NCBI GenBank assembly: GCA_910579425.1
Contig: CAJTVL010000010.1
Span: 19,212-83,211 of the forward strand
Reading direction: 5' to 3'
DNA: 64,000 nucleotides
From: an uncultured Lachnospiraceae bacterium
GTDB lineage: Bacteria; Bacillota; Clostridia; Lachnospirales; Lachnospiraceae
The notes beneath the pieces were generated by a model, which had not been told where the DNA came from, made no database searches, and saw only the letters and a list, made by a program, of their open reading frames with translations. The stretch's first letter is position 1; each line of letters begins with the position of its first letter. The position numbers were made by a program, and so were the translations under genes. Positions 35,731-45,041 of the stretch are shown piece by piece.

Positions 35731-37149
35731 ATGTTTCAGGTTATCCCGGAAAATTTTTTTGTACCGCTGGCTTCTCCCAATAAAGCAATCTATTGGGAGT
35801 GCCTGATCAAGCTGTTTTCGGTTATGAACCACCAGCTTTCTTTTGGTGTGGAAAGAGACATTCTGGTGCAGGAATTGCAGTATTATTTCGACCAGGAACA
35901 GGCGCTTGCCATAGAAGAAGAGGAATTTGACGGTAAGAACAGCCGCGACAAGGCTAATTGGATGCTTCGAAGGCTGGAATATTACGGGTGGATCGAGATT
36001 GAAACGGATAAAAGCTATGTACAGCGGGCTGGCTTTCAGGAATACGCCGTAAAAATGATCAAGACCCTTCTGGAAATTGAGGAGGGGAAACAGATCGAAT
36101 ATCAGGGGTACATTTACACTATCTACAGCCTGGTGCGCAGCAATACGGATAATCCGGGAATTGTGTTGTTATCCATTCTTGAAAATACGGATATGCTGAT
36201 TACAGGACTGAAAAATTTAAATTCCGGTATCAAGCATTACATAGATGAACTCACAAAGTACAGGACGCCGGCAGAAATCATGGATGTGCTGTTTAATGAT
36301 TATATTGAAAATATTGTGGACAAGGCGTATCATCGTCTTCTGACCTCCGATAACGTGTCCAAATTCCGGCCGGAGATTGTGGAACGTCTGGAGAGCAAGA
36401 GCCGCAACAAAGCCTATATTGAGAAGGCCGGTGCGGAGCTTGCCGCAATCCGTGAGGTTTCGAAGGAGCAGGCGCAGGAGTTGGTGTATCAGTACATTCA
36501 TGATATTATCAATGCTTTCCAGAATATGGACGATATTCTGACTGAAATAAACCGTAAAAACACACAATACCAGAAAGCGGCAATCAACCGGGCGAAGTTT
36601 TATCTGATTGGCGGCGAGGATGTAAGAGGGCAGCTGAAAGAGATCCTGTCGGAGATAAACGAAAAGATCAATGCAAAGGGCATGGAGTTAGGCGGTATTT
36701 ACCGCATTTCCTTTCTGGATGAAATGATCCGAATATACAGTTCGGGCGTATTAGACGAAAAATCCCTGTTTGTGCCTATTGAAGGAAAAAAAGAATTTAA
36801 GCCTGTGGAACTTCTGAATGAGCTGCCGGATGCAAAGCTGCGGCAGGAAAAATTAAAGAAGATGATGGAAAAGATGGAGCGGGTGCTGAATCCGGAAAAG
36901 ATAAATCTCTATGTGCTGGACTGCCTGCAGGGAAGAGGACGGATGATGGCGTCGGAATTACCGCTTGCGACCACGGAGGACTTTGTATATCTGATTTATA
37001 TCCGGCTGTATGGTCAGCGAAAAAACATGAAGTACGCGGTAGAGGCAGGTAAGGATGTTGAGGTAAACGGATACCGGTTCCGGGATTATACGATCCATAA
37101 AAAGGAGGAACGAGATGGACTTTTTAGAGGGAATGCTGCAAAAGGATAA
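35731..37149 (+). CDS. jetA: Wadjet anti-plasmid system protein JetA (PF18982/DUF5716-like)
   Basis: A 472-residue protein beginning FQVIPENFFVPLASPNKAIYWECLI, the recognisable start of the JetA family used by non-type-I Wadjet systems; type I uses the DUF3375 family instead. It is the kleisin-like subunit (MukF analogue) that bridges the SMC dimer; winged-helix N-terminus, helical middle, winged-helix C-terminus. ATG 35731 is chosen over 35719 because GGAGG lies 5 bases upstream. It overlaps jetB by 35 bases. Confidence 0.88.
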   Translation: MFQVIPENFFVPLASPNKAIYWECLIKLFSVMNHQLSFGVERDILVQELQYYFDQEQALAIEEEEFDGKNSRDKANWMLRRLEYYGWIEIETDKSYVQRAGFQEYAVKMIKTLLEIEEGKQIEYQGYIYTIYSLVRSNTDNPGIVLLSILENTDMLITGLKNLNSGIKHYIDELTKYRTPAEIMDVLFNDYIENIVDKAYHRLLTSDNVSKFRPEIVERLESKSRNKAYIEKAGAELAAIREVSKEQAQELVYQYIHDIINAFQNMDDILTEINRKNTQYQKAAINRAKFYLIGGEDVRGQLKEILSEINEKINAKGMELGGIYRISFLDEMIRIYSSGVLDEKSLFVPIEGKKEFKPVELLNELPDAKLRQEKLKKMMEKMERVLNPEKINLYVLDCLQGRGRMMASELPLATTEDFVYLIYIRLYGQRKNMKYAVEAGKDVEVNGYRFRDYTIHKKEERDGLFRGNAAKG

Positions 37150-37729
37150 GGACGAGTTTGTGCGGATCTGCAACAGGCTCCTTGGAAGCTGTTTCGTATG
37201 TAAACGCAATGAGACGTCCAGACGGGATTATTATTTCATTACCCAGCACAGGGAAAAGTTTTCGCAGTACCTGTCAGTGCTTGGCTACCGGCTGGAAATC
37301 AATGAAGAGTATGGCGTGGTGCAGCTTACCAATCCCCAGAATTATAACCGCTACAATATGAAGCTCTTTGAATCCATCATCCTGTTGATTCTGCGGATTC
37401 TGTATGATGAGAAAAAGCGGGAACTGTCAGTCAGCGATGAAGTCATCATCAATATGGGTGACATTCATGAAAAATTTTTAACCCTCAAAATCCGGGATAA
37501 AATGATGGATAAGACGACTCTGAGGAATGCCATCAGCACCATGCGAAGGTTCCAACTGGTGGAGGTTTTGGACAAAGAGCTGTCAAACCAGGATTCCCGG
37601 CTGATTATCTACGACTCCATACTGATGGCAGTGCGGGTGGAAGACATCAGGCAGGCATATGAAAAGCTGGAAAATTACAAAAAGGGCGGAAAAATAAATG
37701 AAGAAACTGACGAGAGTGAAGCTGATTAA
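37115..37729 (+). CDS. jetB: Wadjet protein JetB (DUF6063-like)
   Basis: A 204-residue protein with RBS AAGGAGG, starting inside jetA and ending inside jetC. Position and size match JetB, the KITE/MukE analogue that binds JetA. Two winged-helix-like units are suggested: SRRDYYFITQHREKF and LRNAISTMRRFQLVEVLDKE. The family name is from memory; the role is from locus architecture. Confidence 0.82.
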   Translation: MDFLEGMLQKDKDEFVRICNRLLGSCFVCKRNETSRRDYYFITQHREKFSQYLSVLGYRLEINEEYGVVQLTNPQNYNRYNMKLFESIILLILRILYDEKKRELSVSDEVIINMGDIHEKFLTLKIRDKMMDKTTLRNAISTMRRFQLVEVLDKELSNQDSRLIIYDSILMAVRVEDIRQAYEKLENYKKGGKINEETDESEAD

Positions 37730-40700
37730 CTGGCACAGGTTTACCAATGCGATGATAGAACTTGAAAATTCCGTTCTGATTTCGGGGGAAAACGGTGCGG
37801 GTAAATCCACGCTGTTGGATGCGATACAGTTCGTGGTAACCTGCTCTGCCAACTATTTCAATAAAGCGGCCCATGAGAACGGCAAGCGGAAGCTGACGGG
37901 ATATATCCGCTGTAAGACCGGGCGGGAAAACAGGCCCTATGAGAGGACAGGGGAGATCAGCGCCCATGTGGCCCTGGAGTTTTACGAGGAGAAACGGCAG
38001 AAATATTTTATTGTGGGAGCGGTAGTCGATTCCGCTTCGGAGGGGCAGGAGAAGACAGTCCGGTATCTGATGGATGGAGAGCGACTTCAGGAGGATATGT
38101 TTTTTCAGGGAAAGATCCCGAAATCCATTTCCCAATTCCGGACAAGTAACGGAAAGAAAATCAAGACCTGGTGTACCACGGAAAAAGACGCCAGGCAAAT
38201 GATCAAGAACCGTTTCGGCAGGCTGGAAGATAAATTTTTCAAGCTGATTCCCAAGGCCATGGCATTCCGCCCAATCGACGACATTAAGGATTTTGTGTAT
38301 TCCTATGTGCTGGACGAAAAGGAAGTCAATGTGGATATTCTGCGGGAAAACGTAAGAACCTACCAGGAGCTGCAGCACACGCTGGATAAGATTAAGCTGC
38401 GGATGGGCAGACTGGAAAAGATTGAAGGATTCCACAGGCAAGTGGAGGACGGCCTCCACAAGGACAGGATGTATGAGTATTTCCTTGACCGGATCGAGGC
38501 GGATATTCTGACAGAGGAAATCAGGCGGCTGGAGGATGAGATTGTCCATGACAGCCACAGGCTGGAAAACTGGAACGAGGAAATCGGGGCCGCCGCAAAG
38601 GAGAAAGAACAGCGTCAGGCCATCAGGGACAACCTCTTTGCGGAGCTCGCCGGCGATAAGGATTTTATTGCAAGGGACGAGCAGGAAAAAAGATTACGGA
38701 TGCTGGAGGACAAACAGGAAGGCCTGCGGCAGGAACGGCTGCGGCTGATGGAGAGCGTTGATCAGGCGAAGGCCCAGGCCAACCGGCTTTTGAAGGTGCC
38801 GGATGCGGATCCGTGTATCAAAGCCTACTGCGGGCGGTTGGAGGAATTAAAAAAGGCAGCGGATTTGGGCGGATTTAAAGATACCTTGCAGAAGGTCATT
38901 GCCTATAAAAATCAAATGAGCGACAGGGTTTATAAAAGATGTGCAGAGCTGGACGTGATGATCAGAGATTTATCCGGTCAAAAGAAGGAATGGGATTTAA
39001 AGATAGAGAACCTGATGAAAAAGAAGCTCTCTTACCCGGAGGAGGTTACACGCACGGCCCAGGCCATACGGGAAGAATTTGTCCGGATTGGCCGGACGCC
39101 GGAGCCCAGGATTCTTTGCGAGACGCTGGAAATTACGGACGAGACATGGCGGAATGCGGTGGAGGGCTATTTAAATACACAGAGATTTTACATTCTGGTG
39201 GAGCCGGACAATTTTGATATTGCGCTGGGAACCTATGACAGATTGCGGAAGGAAAAAAAGACCTACGGTGTGGGGCTGATCAATACGCAGAATCTGGAAA
39301 AATATGACACGCCGCCCGAAGGGTCTCTGGCACAGGTGGTCACTTCCGGAAACAAATACGCAAAACGTTATATCAATATGGTTCTGGGAAAGGTCATGAT
39401 GTGTGACCATTACAGCCATTTAAAGAAGTATAAAACCGCAATCACAAAAGAATGTATGCGCTATCAGAATCATGTGGCAAGTGCCATCAGGCCCTCTGTT
39501 TTCGAGATCCCTTATATAGGAAAGAACGCCGTCCGGGTACAGCTCGAGCAGGCGAAAATTAAGAGCAGGGAAATTGAAGACCAGTTAAAGGAAAAAAAGA
39601 GGATTTTGGAGAATCTGGAAGAACTGCTGGGCCCTCTTTCAACGGAAACGGATACAGACATCAAATATCGTGTGGATGTGCTGACAGAATGGAAGAATGT
39701 ATTGCAGGAGATCAGGAACTGCAAGGACAATATTGCAACCCTGGAAAAAAATTCCGGAATGATTCTCAAAAAGATTCAGCTCTCGGAGCTGGAAAAGATT
39801 ATTAAGGAAATAGAGGGACAGATTTCCGGTTGTAACCGCAGGGTGGGGCAGACACAGCAGAAGATAGAGAATACGAAAGGAATCCTTGCACAGAAACAGG
39901 CCGCCCTGGTGGAGCAGCAGGCTCTGTGCATGGAGGACAGCGTCAGATATGAAAACGATATTGTCCTCTGGAATCATGATTATGAGAAGCAGTTAAAGGA
40001 TAAGAGCTGCGAGCAGTTTAAGGATAACTTTGTGCGCAGGAGAAAAGCGAATCAGACCACCATCGCCAAGTGTACGGAGTCCATGACAAACAGCATGGTG
40101 GAATACAAAACAGCCCATGATTTCGGCGGGGCGGCTACGCTGGAGGGCTATGGGGAGTTCGAGGCGGAATACAGCAAGCTGAAAAACTCGGAGCTGCTCA
40201 GCTATGAGGAAAAGGTGGAAAACGCGAGACTCTCCGCCGAGGAAGAGTTCAGGGAGCAGTTCCTTGCCAAGCTTCAGGAGAATATGAAAAATGCCCAGAC
40301 CGAATTTAAGGAGCTGAACAGGGCACTTAAGGACATTCATTTCAGCAATGAAAAATATGAATTTCTTTTTATGCCCAGCAAAAGATACCGCCACTATTAT
40401 GAGATGATCATGGATGATTTTAACGCCATACAGGGAGAGTCTATTTTCAGTGGCTTGTTCCATGAAAGCCACAGGGAAGTGATCGACGAACTCTTTGAAC
40501 GTCTGGCGCTGGACAATGAAAACAGCGCCAGAGCCCTGGATGAATTTACGGATTACAGAACCTATATGGACTATGACATCCGTATCCTTCACAGTGACGA
40601 CAGCTATTCTCTGTATTCCAAGGTGTGCGAGGAAAAGAGCGGCGGAGAAACCCAGACGCCTTTCTATGTGACGGTTGCCGCTTCTTTTGTCCAACTGTAC

Positions 40701-40940
40701 CGAAACGGCATTGGCGGCGAAGCCGTAGGCCTGGTCATGTTTGACGAGGCTTTTAACAACATGGATGATGAGAGAATCGGCGGAGTGCTGGAATTTTTGC
40801 GAAGGCTTCCCCTTCAGATACTGATCGCCGCGCCGCCGGATAAGATCCAGTACATCAGCCCTTTTGTGGAAGAAACACTTTTGATTATGACGGATGAAAA
40901 AGTGAGCTTTGCGGAGAGATATTACAATGGCGCAGTATGA
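37698..40940 (+). CDS. jetC: Wadjet protein JetC, SMC-like ATPase
   Basis: A 1080-residue SMC protein. Walker A GENGAGKS at 30-37; signature KSGGETQTPFY with S981; Walker B FDEAFNNMDDERI at D1016-E1017. Long coiled coils (about 230-430 and 600-850) flank a hinge-like globular region near 470-570. In studied Wadjet systems JetC with JetA/JetB extrudes DNA loops, recognises small circular DNA and hands it to JetD. All ATPase motifs are intact. Overlaps jetB by 32 bases and jetD by 14. Confidence 0.92.
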   Translation: MKKLTRVKLINWHRFTNAMIELENSVLISGENGAGKSTLLDAIQFVVTCSANYFNKAAHENGKRKLTGYIRCKTGRENRPYERTGEISAHVALEFYEEKRQKYFIVGAVVDSASEGQEKTVRYLMDGERLQEDMFFQGKIPKSISQFRTSNGKKIKTWCTTEKDARQMIKNRFGRLEDKFFKLIPKAMAFRPIDDIKDFVYSYVLDEKEVNVDILRENVRTYQELQHTLDKIKLRMGRLEKIEGFHRQVEDGLHKDRMYEYFLDRIEADILTEEIRRLEDEIVHDSHRLENWNEEIGAAAKEKEQRQAIRDNLFAELAGDKDFIARDEQEKRLRMLEDKQEGLRQERLRLMESVDQAKAQANRLLKVPDADPCIKAYCGRLEELKKAADLGGFKDTLQKVIAYKNQMSDRVYKRCAELDVMIRDLSGQKKEWDLKIENLMKKKLSYPEEVTRTAQAIREEFVRIGRTPEPRILCETLEITDETWRNAVEGYLNTQRFYILVEPDNFDIALGTYDRLRKEKKTYGVGLINTQNLEKYDTPPEGSLAQVVTSGNKYAKRYINMVLGKVMMCDHYSHLKKYKTAITKECMRYQNHVASAIRPSVFEIPYIGKNAVRVQLEQAKIKSREIEDQLKEKKRILENLEELLGPLSTETDTDIKYRVDVLTEWKNVLQEIRNCKDNIATLEKNSGMILKKIQLSELEKIIKEIEGQISGCNRRVGQTQQKIENTKGILAQKQAALVEQQALCMEDSVRYENDIVLWNHDYEKQLKDKSCEQFKDNFVRRRKANQTTIAKCTESMTNSMVEYKTAHDFGGAATLEGYGEFEAEYSKLKNSELLSYEEKVENARLSAEEEFREQFLAKLQENMKNAQTEFKELNRALKDIHFSNEKYEFLFMPSKRYRHYYEMIMDDFNAIQGESIFSGLFHESHREVIDELFERLALDNENSARALDEFTDYRTYMDYDIRILHSDDSYSLYSKVCEEKSGGETQTPFYVTVAASFVQLYRNGIGGEAVGLVMFDEAFNNMDDERIGGVLEFLRRLPLQILIAAPPDKIQYISPFVEETLLIMTDEKVSFAERYYNGAV

Positions 40941-42177
40941 CAGGTATGTGATCGGGAAGCTTTTGGACACCTATGAGTCCAGCCTGCTTTCCACGGGAGA
41001 AAACAGAAGAAATATTCATATAGAATTCCGGTTTACGAAGAAAGGGGTACCGGCTTACTTTGACGAGAGCTCCGGGGAGTATGAAAAGATTCACCTGTTC
41101 ATGGAAGATCTCGAAGAGAAGCAATTGCTCCGGATCTGCTGGAAGGATCAGCGCAAAGGGCATATTATCACGAAAGTACGGCTGAATATGGACAGGCTGA
41201 AGGAGGCATATGCTTATGTAAGCCGCACACCCAGAAATGATATGGCGGCCGGACACAGGCGGCTTTTGGAAGAATGTATCAGACAAAACCCGGCTCCGGT
41301 CTGCCGGGCCTTTGCCGTGTATTTGCTGGGGCGGCTGGGGGAACATAAATCCGTGAAGGAATTTGTGGATTTGAATGATATAGCTTCCACAAAACAATTG
41401 CTCTCTGCCATACAGGCGGTTGAGGAGAATAAGGAACAGTTGTATCTCAGGGAGTTTTCCATTCGCTGTTTCCAGGACTCCAAGGCATTTGAAAAGATTT
41501 CAGGCAGGGTTGCGCACGTATTCAGACAGTTTAAGGAAAACTGTGAGGGAGCAGAGTGGGACGAAATTCTGGCAGAATACGGGATTTATCATACGCCCAA
41601 TTATGTCTATTTAAAGGGAAACATAACGCTTCTTCTGGGAGAAGAAAAAATAGATTTGTCAGTATTAAGGCAAGGAATGGGACTTTCCGGGGAGGACATT
41701 GCCGGGATACGGTTTTACAGTGTGGCAGGGGTGAAAAAGGTGATTACCGTCGAGAATCTTACCACTTATTTTCGCTGGCAGGAGGAAAACGCCCTGTTGC
41801 TTTATCTGGGCGGTTACCACAATGGGATCCGCCGCGCCCTGCTTAAGGAAATCTATTTAAGATGTCCGGACGCCGATTACTATCATTTCGGCGACATTGA
41901 CGCGGGCGGTTTTGAAATTTACCGTGATTTGCGGGAAAAGACGGGAATTCCATTTCAGCCCTATCAGATGGATTTGGAAACGCTGAAAACCTATGAGAGT
42001 TATGGCAGGCGGCTGACGGAAAATGACCGGAAACGGCTGCAGGGCATTCAGGAGAGAGGGGAGTTTAAGGAACTGATCGGTTATATGCTGGAACATGATG
42101 TGAAGCTGGAGCAGGAGTGTATCAGGTTAAATGGCGAGATTAAGCCCGCAGAAATTCATGAAGTGTCAGAAAATTGA
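40927..42177 (+). CDS. jetD: Wadjet protein JetD, Toprim-type nuclease (DUF2220)
   Basis: A 416-residue protein related to topoisomerase VI subunit A/Spo11. The Toprim domain shows E276 in ITVENLTTYF and D323/D325 in FGDIDAGGFEIY, all kept. The N-terminal half is the arm/CAP-like DNA-binding part. JetD cuts the circular DNA trapped by JetABC. ATG 40927 is chosen (GGAGAG upstream, overlap with jetC) over an in-frame start at 40909. The active site looks functional. Confidence 0.9.
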   Translation: MAQYDRYVIGKLLDTYESSLLSTGENRRNIHIEFRFTKKGVPAYFDESSGEYEKIHLFMEDLEEKQLLRICWKDQRKGHIITKVRLNMDRLKEAYAYVSRTPRNDMAAGHRRLLEECIRQNPAPVCRAFAVYLLGRLGEHKSVKEFVDLNDIASTKQLLSAIQAVEENKEQLYLREFSIRCFQDSKAFEKISGRVAHVFRQFKENCEGAEWDEILAEYGIYHTPNYVYLKGNITLLLGEEKIDLSVLRQGMGLSGEDIAGIRFYSVAGVKKVITVENLTTYFRWQEENALLLYLGGYHNGIRRALLKEIYLRCPDADYYHFGDIDAGGFEIYRDLREKTGIPFQPYQMDLETLKTYESYGRRLTENDRKRLQGIQERGEFKELIGYMLEHDVKLEQECIRLNGEIKPAEIHEVSEN

Positions 42178-42289
42178 TAGACTTTGTTATTCGGTTATGT
42201 TATATTGAAACAAGGATACCGCAATCCTATTGGTTCCAGACGGTTTCACAGCGATGCGAGAGTATATTCATAATCAGGAGGTGATTTTC

Positions 42290-42481
42290 ATGCCTGGTAT
42301 GTCAGATATTATAAGAGATTCTGTAGTTGATTTTTCAAGATTGCAAGATTGGATGATTTCAGCGAAAAAAAATAAGGATCATGAAACATACGAATTGATG
42401 TATAAGCGGTATATCGAATTAAAAGTTATTTTATCAACGGCAGGCGTTAATCTTGCAGAACTGGATAAGATCAAAGAGTAG
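42290..42481 (+). CDS. Small conserved-looking hypothetical protein
   Basis: 63 residues from ATG 42290 with AGGAGG 8 bases upstream. Helical, charged (SRLQDWMISAKKNKDHETYELMYKRYIELKVILSTAGVNLAELDKI). No membrane segment. It follows jetD by 112 bases and has its own terminator. Function unknown. It may be a chromosomal neighbour rather than part of Wadjet. Confidence 0.6.
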   Translation: MPGMSDIIRDSVVDFSRLQDWMISAKKNKDHETYELMYKRYIELKVILSTAGVNLAELDKIKE

Positions 42482-42498
42482 AATGAATGATTTTTTAG

Positions 42499-42532
42499 AG
42501 GAGCGTGGCTTTTATCACGCTCCTGCTTTTGT
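42499..42532 (+). terminator. Terminator after the small hypothetical gene
   Basis: 9-bp perfect stem (42499-42507 with 42516-42524, arm AGGAGCGTG), followed by GCTTTT. Confidence 0.75.
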
Positions 42533-42550
42533 ATGAGGTGCAATGTAAAA

Positions 42551-42599
42551 AAACGAAAAACCCCCAAAACCGCGCCTTGGCAGTTTTGAGGGCTTTTTT
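42551..42599. terminator. Bidirectional terminator
   Basis: Outer arms CCCCCAAAAC (42561-42570) and GTTTTGAGGG (42583-42592) pair with one mismatch, with an inner stem region between. An A-run precedes and TTTTTT follows, so it can work on both strands. It closes the Wadjet region. Confidence 0.75.
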
Positions 42600-42912
42600 A
42601 GGGGAGGATATATCCACCCCAAGGGGAGGATAAGTATTTCTTTTATCATAGGTACCAGCGGTTCCCTGTCGGGAACCGCCTGATCAAAGGAGGGGGTTCC
42701 ATTGACTATTAGTATTATTACCCATCAAATCCCTGTTATACATTCCGGATAAAAAAAATTTACTTTTTTTTCAATATAAGGTATACTGAGGGCAGAGTCT
42801 ACAGCCACCGCCCCGGAAATAACGGGTGTCGGATACCTGAAAATAGATGCCGGACAGCGGAGCGGGAGAGCGGCTGTGATACAATATCTGGAACGACAGG
42901 GAGGAAAGACAA
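42600..42912 (+). promoter_or_regulatory. Gene-free stretch: hairpin, promoter and long leader of the SEC-C gene
   Basis: A 9-bp hairpin GCGGTTCCC/GGGAACCGC lies at about 42659-42679 without a U-tract. An AAGGAGG followed by TTG opens a 16-codon Ile-rich mini frame ending at about 42752, unproven. The promoter is TTTACT (42759-42764), 17 bases, TATACT (42782-42787). The ~118-base leader can form a long-range stem ACAGCC (42801-42806) with GGCTGT (42872-42877) enclosing CCCG/CGGG and other GC-rich pairings, so it may be structured RNA. Confidence 0.5.
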
Positions 42913-43419
42913 ATGGAACTGCTAAAAAAATGGCGTGAAACGGCCTACTCACAGACAGCCAATAAAGGAGATCTGCAAAGGCTCTGGGACGATTATTTCC
43001 AAAAGGAAAAAGAAATTTACGCACAGCTTTTGACGAATCCGGATGAAGAGGTGAAGGGCACGGTCAGAGAGCTGGCAGAAAAATACGATGTGGATATTAT
43101 GACTATGACAGGCTTTCTGGACGGCATCAATGACAGCCTGAAGGAAGCCAATCCCATTGAGGAGATGGAAGAGGATACCCAGGTAAGTCTTGTCTTTGAA
43201 AAGGAGCTTCTGTATAAAAATATGGTGGCGGCCGGGGCGGACTGGCTTTACGAGCTGCCAGAGTGGGAACCTATATTTGATGAGGACAAGCGCAAGGCGC
43301 TCTACAGGGAGCAGAAATCCTCCACCACCATCGTGAAACCGGACAAGGTATATCCCAACGATCCCTGTCCCTGCGGAAGCGGCAAGAAATACAAAAAGTG
43401 CTGTGGAAAGAAAGGCTGA
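42913..43419 (+). CDS. SEC-C zinc-binding motif protein
   Basis: 168 residues. The C-terminal SEC-C motif [17 protein letters not shown] (about 150-166) binds zinc through three Cys and one Cys/His, as at the end of SecA. The N-terminal part is helical and acidic. Proteins of this size with a SEC-C tail are common and poorly characterised; they may associate with ribosomes or the Sec machinery. The stop overlaps the next start (TGATG). Confidence 0.85.
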   Translation: MELLKKWRETAYSQTANKGDLQRLWDDYFQKEKEIYAQLLTNPDEEVKGTVRELAEKYDVDIMTMTGFLDGINDSLKEANPIEEMEEDTQVSLVFEKELLYKNMVAAGADWLYELPEWEPIFDEDKRKALYREQKSSTTIVKPDKVYPNDPCPCGSGKKYKKCCGKKG

Positions 43420-43862
43420 TGGAGAGCCGGGTAGAGCAGGCCGTTGCCACCTTTGAGTCAGGCTATACCTGCGCCCAGTCGGTGTTTGTCACTTATGCGG
43501 ATTTGTTTGGTATGGACAGGCAGAGCGCCCTGAAACTGGCAAGCCCTATGGGCGGCGGCGTAGGCAGGATGCGGGAAATCTGCGGCGTGGTTTCCGCCAT
43601 GGCGCTTTTGGCGGGCTTAAAGGAAGGAAATACGGATCCTGAAAATGAGGAAGGCAAGGAGAGAATTTATCTTCTTGTGAGAGAGATGGCGGATCAGTTT
43701 AAGGAGAAAAACAATTCCATTATCTGCCGGGAGCTGCTTGGAATTGAAGGAAGAGAGGAGAGCGCCAAGCCCTCTGCGAGAACCAAGGAGTACTATGCTT
43801 CCAGGCCCTGCAGCAGGCTGGTAGCAGAGGCCTCCAGGATTATCGAGGAAAAGCTTTTGTAA
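43419..43862 (+). CDS. C_GCAxxG_C_C family probable redox protein
   Basis: 147 residues. The conserved cysteines are Cys in SGYTCAQSVF, the GGGVGRMREICGVVSAMALLAG block, CRELLG and RPCSRLV, matching the family named for its Cys pattern (C_GCAxxG_C_C). It probably binds a metal or does redox chemistry; no experimental role is known. Translationally coupled to the SEC-C gene. Confidence 0.82.
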   Translation: MESRVEQAVATFESGYTCAQSVFVTYADLFGMDRQSALKLASPMGGGVGRMREICGVVSAMALLAGLKEGNTDPENEEGKERIYLLVREMADQFKEKNNSIICRELLGIEGREESAKPSARTKEYYASRPCSRLVAEASRIIEEKLL

Positions 43863-43922
43863 TTGGGGAAATGCTTCTGTGACAGGGAGGCATTTCTTTT
43901 CAGCTTACAGGAAAGAAAGATT

Positions 43923-44954
43923 ATGACCATCAAAGAACAGGTACTATTATTACTGGAAAACCACCGGGAAGAATTCTTTTCCGGGGAGGAAATTGCGGGA
44001 ATGCTTTCCGTGTCCCGGGCAGGGGTGTGGAAGGCGGTAAAGACGCTCCAAAAGGAAGGGTATGCCATAGAGGCGGTGAATAACAGAGGCTATGTGCTGC
44101 GAAAAGCGCCGGACGTGCTCTCGGCGGCTTTTATCGGACAGGAGCTTGCAAAGAACGGGATCTCCCTGCATATCCAGGTGGAAAAGCAGGTGGACTCCAC
44201 CAACAATGTGCTCAAGCAATATGCCGCCGAGGGAGAGAAGCGGGATATGGTATTGCTTGCGGAAAGGCAGAGCGCAGGAAGAGGCCGCAGGGGCCGCAGC
44301 TTTTACTCGCCGGAGGGCACCGGGCTTTATATGAGCCTGCTTCTTCACCCCCAGGCTCCGCCCCAGGAGGCGGCCATGCTGACCACCCTGACTGCCGCGG
44401 CGGCTGCCAGAGCCGTGGAGGCGGTATCGGGGGAGGAATCGGAGATCAAATGGGTGAACGACGTCCGGATGCGGGGCAAAAAGATTTCGGGTATTTTGAC
44501 GGAAGGTTCCTCCTCTTTGGAGGAAGGAAGGCTGGAATATGTGGTGGTTGGGATTGGGATCAATGTCTATGAGCCACAGGAAGGGTTTCCAAAAGAGGTA
44601 AGGGAGGTGGCGGGAGCGGTTTTTGCCAGCCCCGCGCCAAAAGAAAATATGCGCAACCGCTTAGCGGCGGAATTTCTCAAAAATTTCATGGAATATTACA
44701 GGACCTTTCCCTCCCGCGATTATCTGGAGGAATACCGCAGGCGCTGCTTTGTGATCGGGAAACGCGTCCGCATCCTGATTCCTGGCGGCAGGCAAGACCA
44801 AACCGGCTGCCAAAGCCGGAATAAGGAGCCGGGGCCGGAGCGGGAGTATGCCCTTGTGCTGGGGATTGACGACGACTGCCATTTGAAGGTACAATATGAT
44901 GACGGAGCCGTGGAGTATCTTTCCAGCGGGGAGATCAGCATCAGGCCGGAGTAG
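43923..44954 (+). CDS. birA: Biotin ligase / biotin operon repressor BirA
   Basis: 343 residues. An N-terminal HTH (GEEIAGMLSVSRAGVWKAVKTLQKEGY) precedes the ligase domain with the ATP/biotin loop SAGRGRRGR, KWVNDVRMRGKKISGIL and a C-terminal SH3-like domain. It attaches biotin to carboxylases and can repress biotin genes. The usual KWPND is KWVND here. ATG 43923 follows AGGAAAG; an in-frame upstream reading from 43863 lacks an RBS. An insertion near residue 290 (RQDQTGCQSRNKEPGPE) lengthens the C-terminal domain. Confidence 0.92.
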   Translation: MTIKEQVLLLLENHREEFFSGEEIAGMLSVSRAGVWKAVKTLQKEGYAIEAVNNRGYVLRKAPDVLSAAFIGQELAKNGISLHIQVEKQVDSTNNVLKQYAAEGEKRDMVLLAERQSAGRGRRGRSFYSPEGTGLYMSLLLHPQAPPQEAAMLTTLTAAAAARAVEAVSGEESEIKWVNDVRMRGKKISGILTEGSSSLEEGRLEYVVVGIGINVYEPQEGFPKEVREVAGAVFASPAPKENMRNRLAAEFLKNFMEYYRTFPSRDYLEEYRRRCFVIGKRVRILIPGGRQDQTGCQSRNKEPGPEREYALVLGIDDDCHLKVQYDDGAVEYLSSGEISIRPE

Positions 44955-44978
44955 AACTACAGAATAGAAATTACGAAA

Positions 44979-45016
44979 GAAAGGGATGCTGCAGCCTGCA
45001 GACATCCCTTTCTTTT
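44979..45016 (+). terminator. Terminator after birA
   Basis: 10-bp perfect stem (44979-44988 with 45003-45012, arm GAAAGGGATG) with an inner TGCA/TGCA pairing, then TTTT. Confidence 0.85.
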
Positions 45017-45018
45017 CA

Positions 45019-45035
45019 GTGCGCCCGGCGCGCAC
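45019..45035. repeat. GTGCGC palindrome after the birA terminator
   Basis: Perfect inverted repeat GTGCGC-ccggc-GCGCAC two bases after the terminator tail, between convergent birA and a MATE gene. Member of the recurring class. Confidence 0.55.
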
Positions 45036-45041
45036 ATGCTT

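Noticed and set aside
42701..42752. 16-codon Ile-rich mini frame with AAGGAGG as an attenuator leader peptide
   Set aside because: No terminator/antiterminator pair follows before the promoter at 42759, and the downstream gene is not an amino-acid gene. Only mentioned in the intergenic note.
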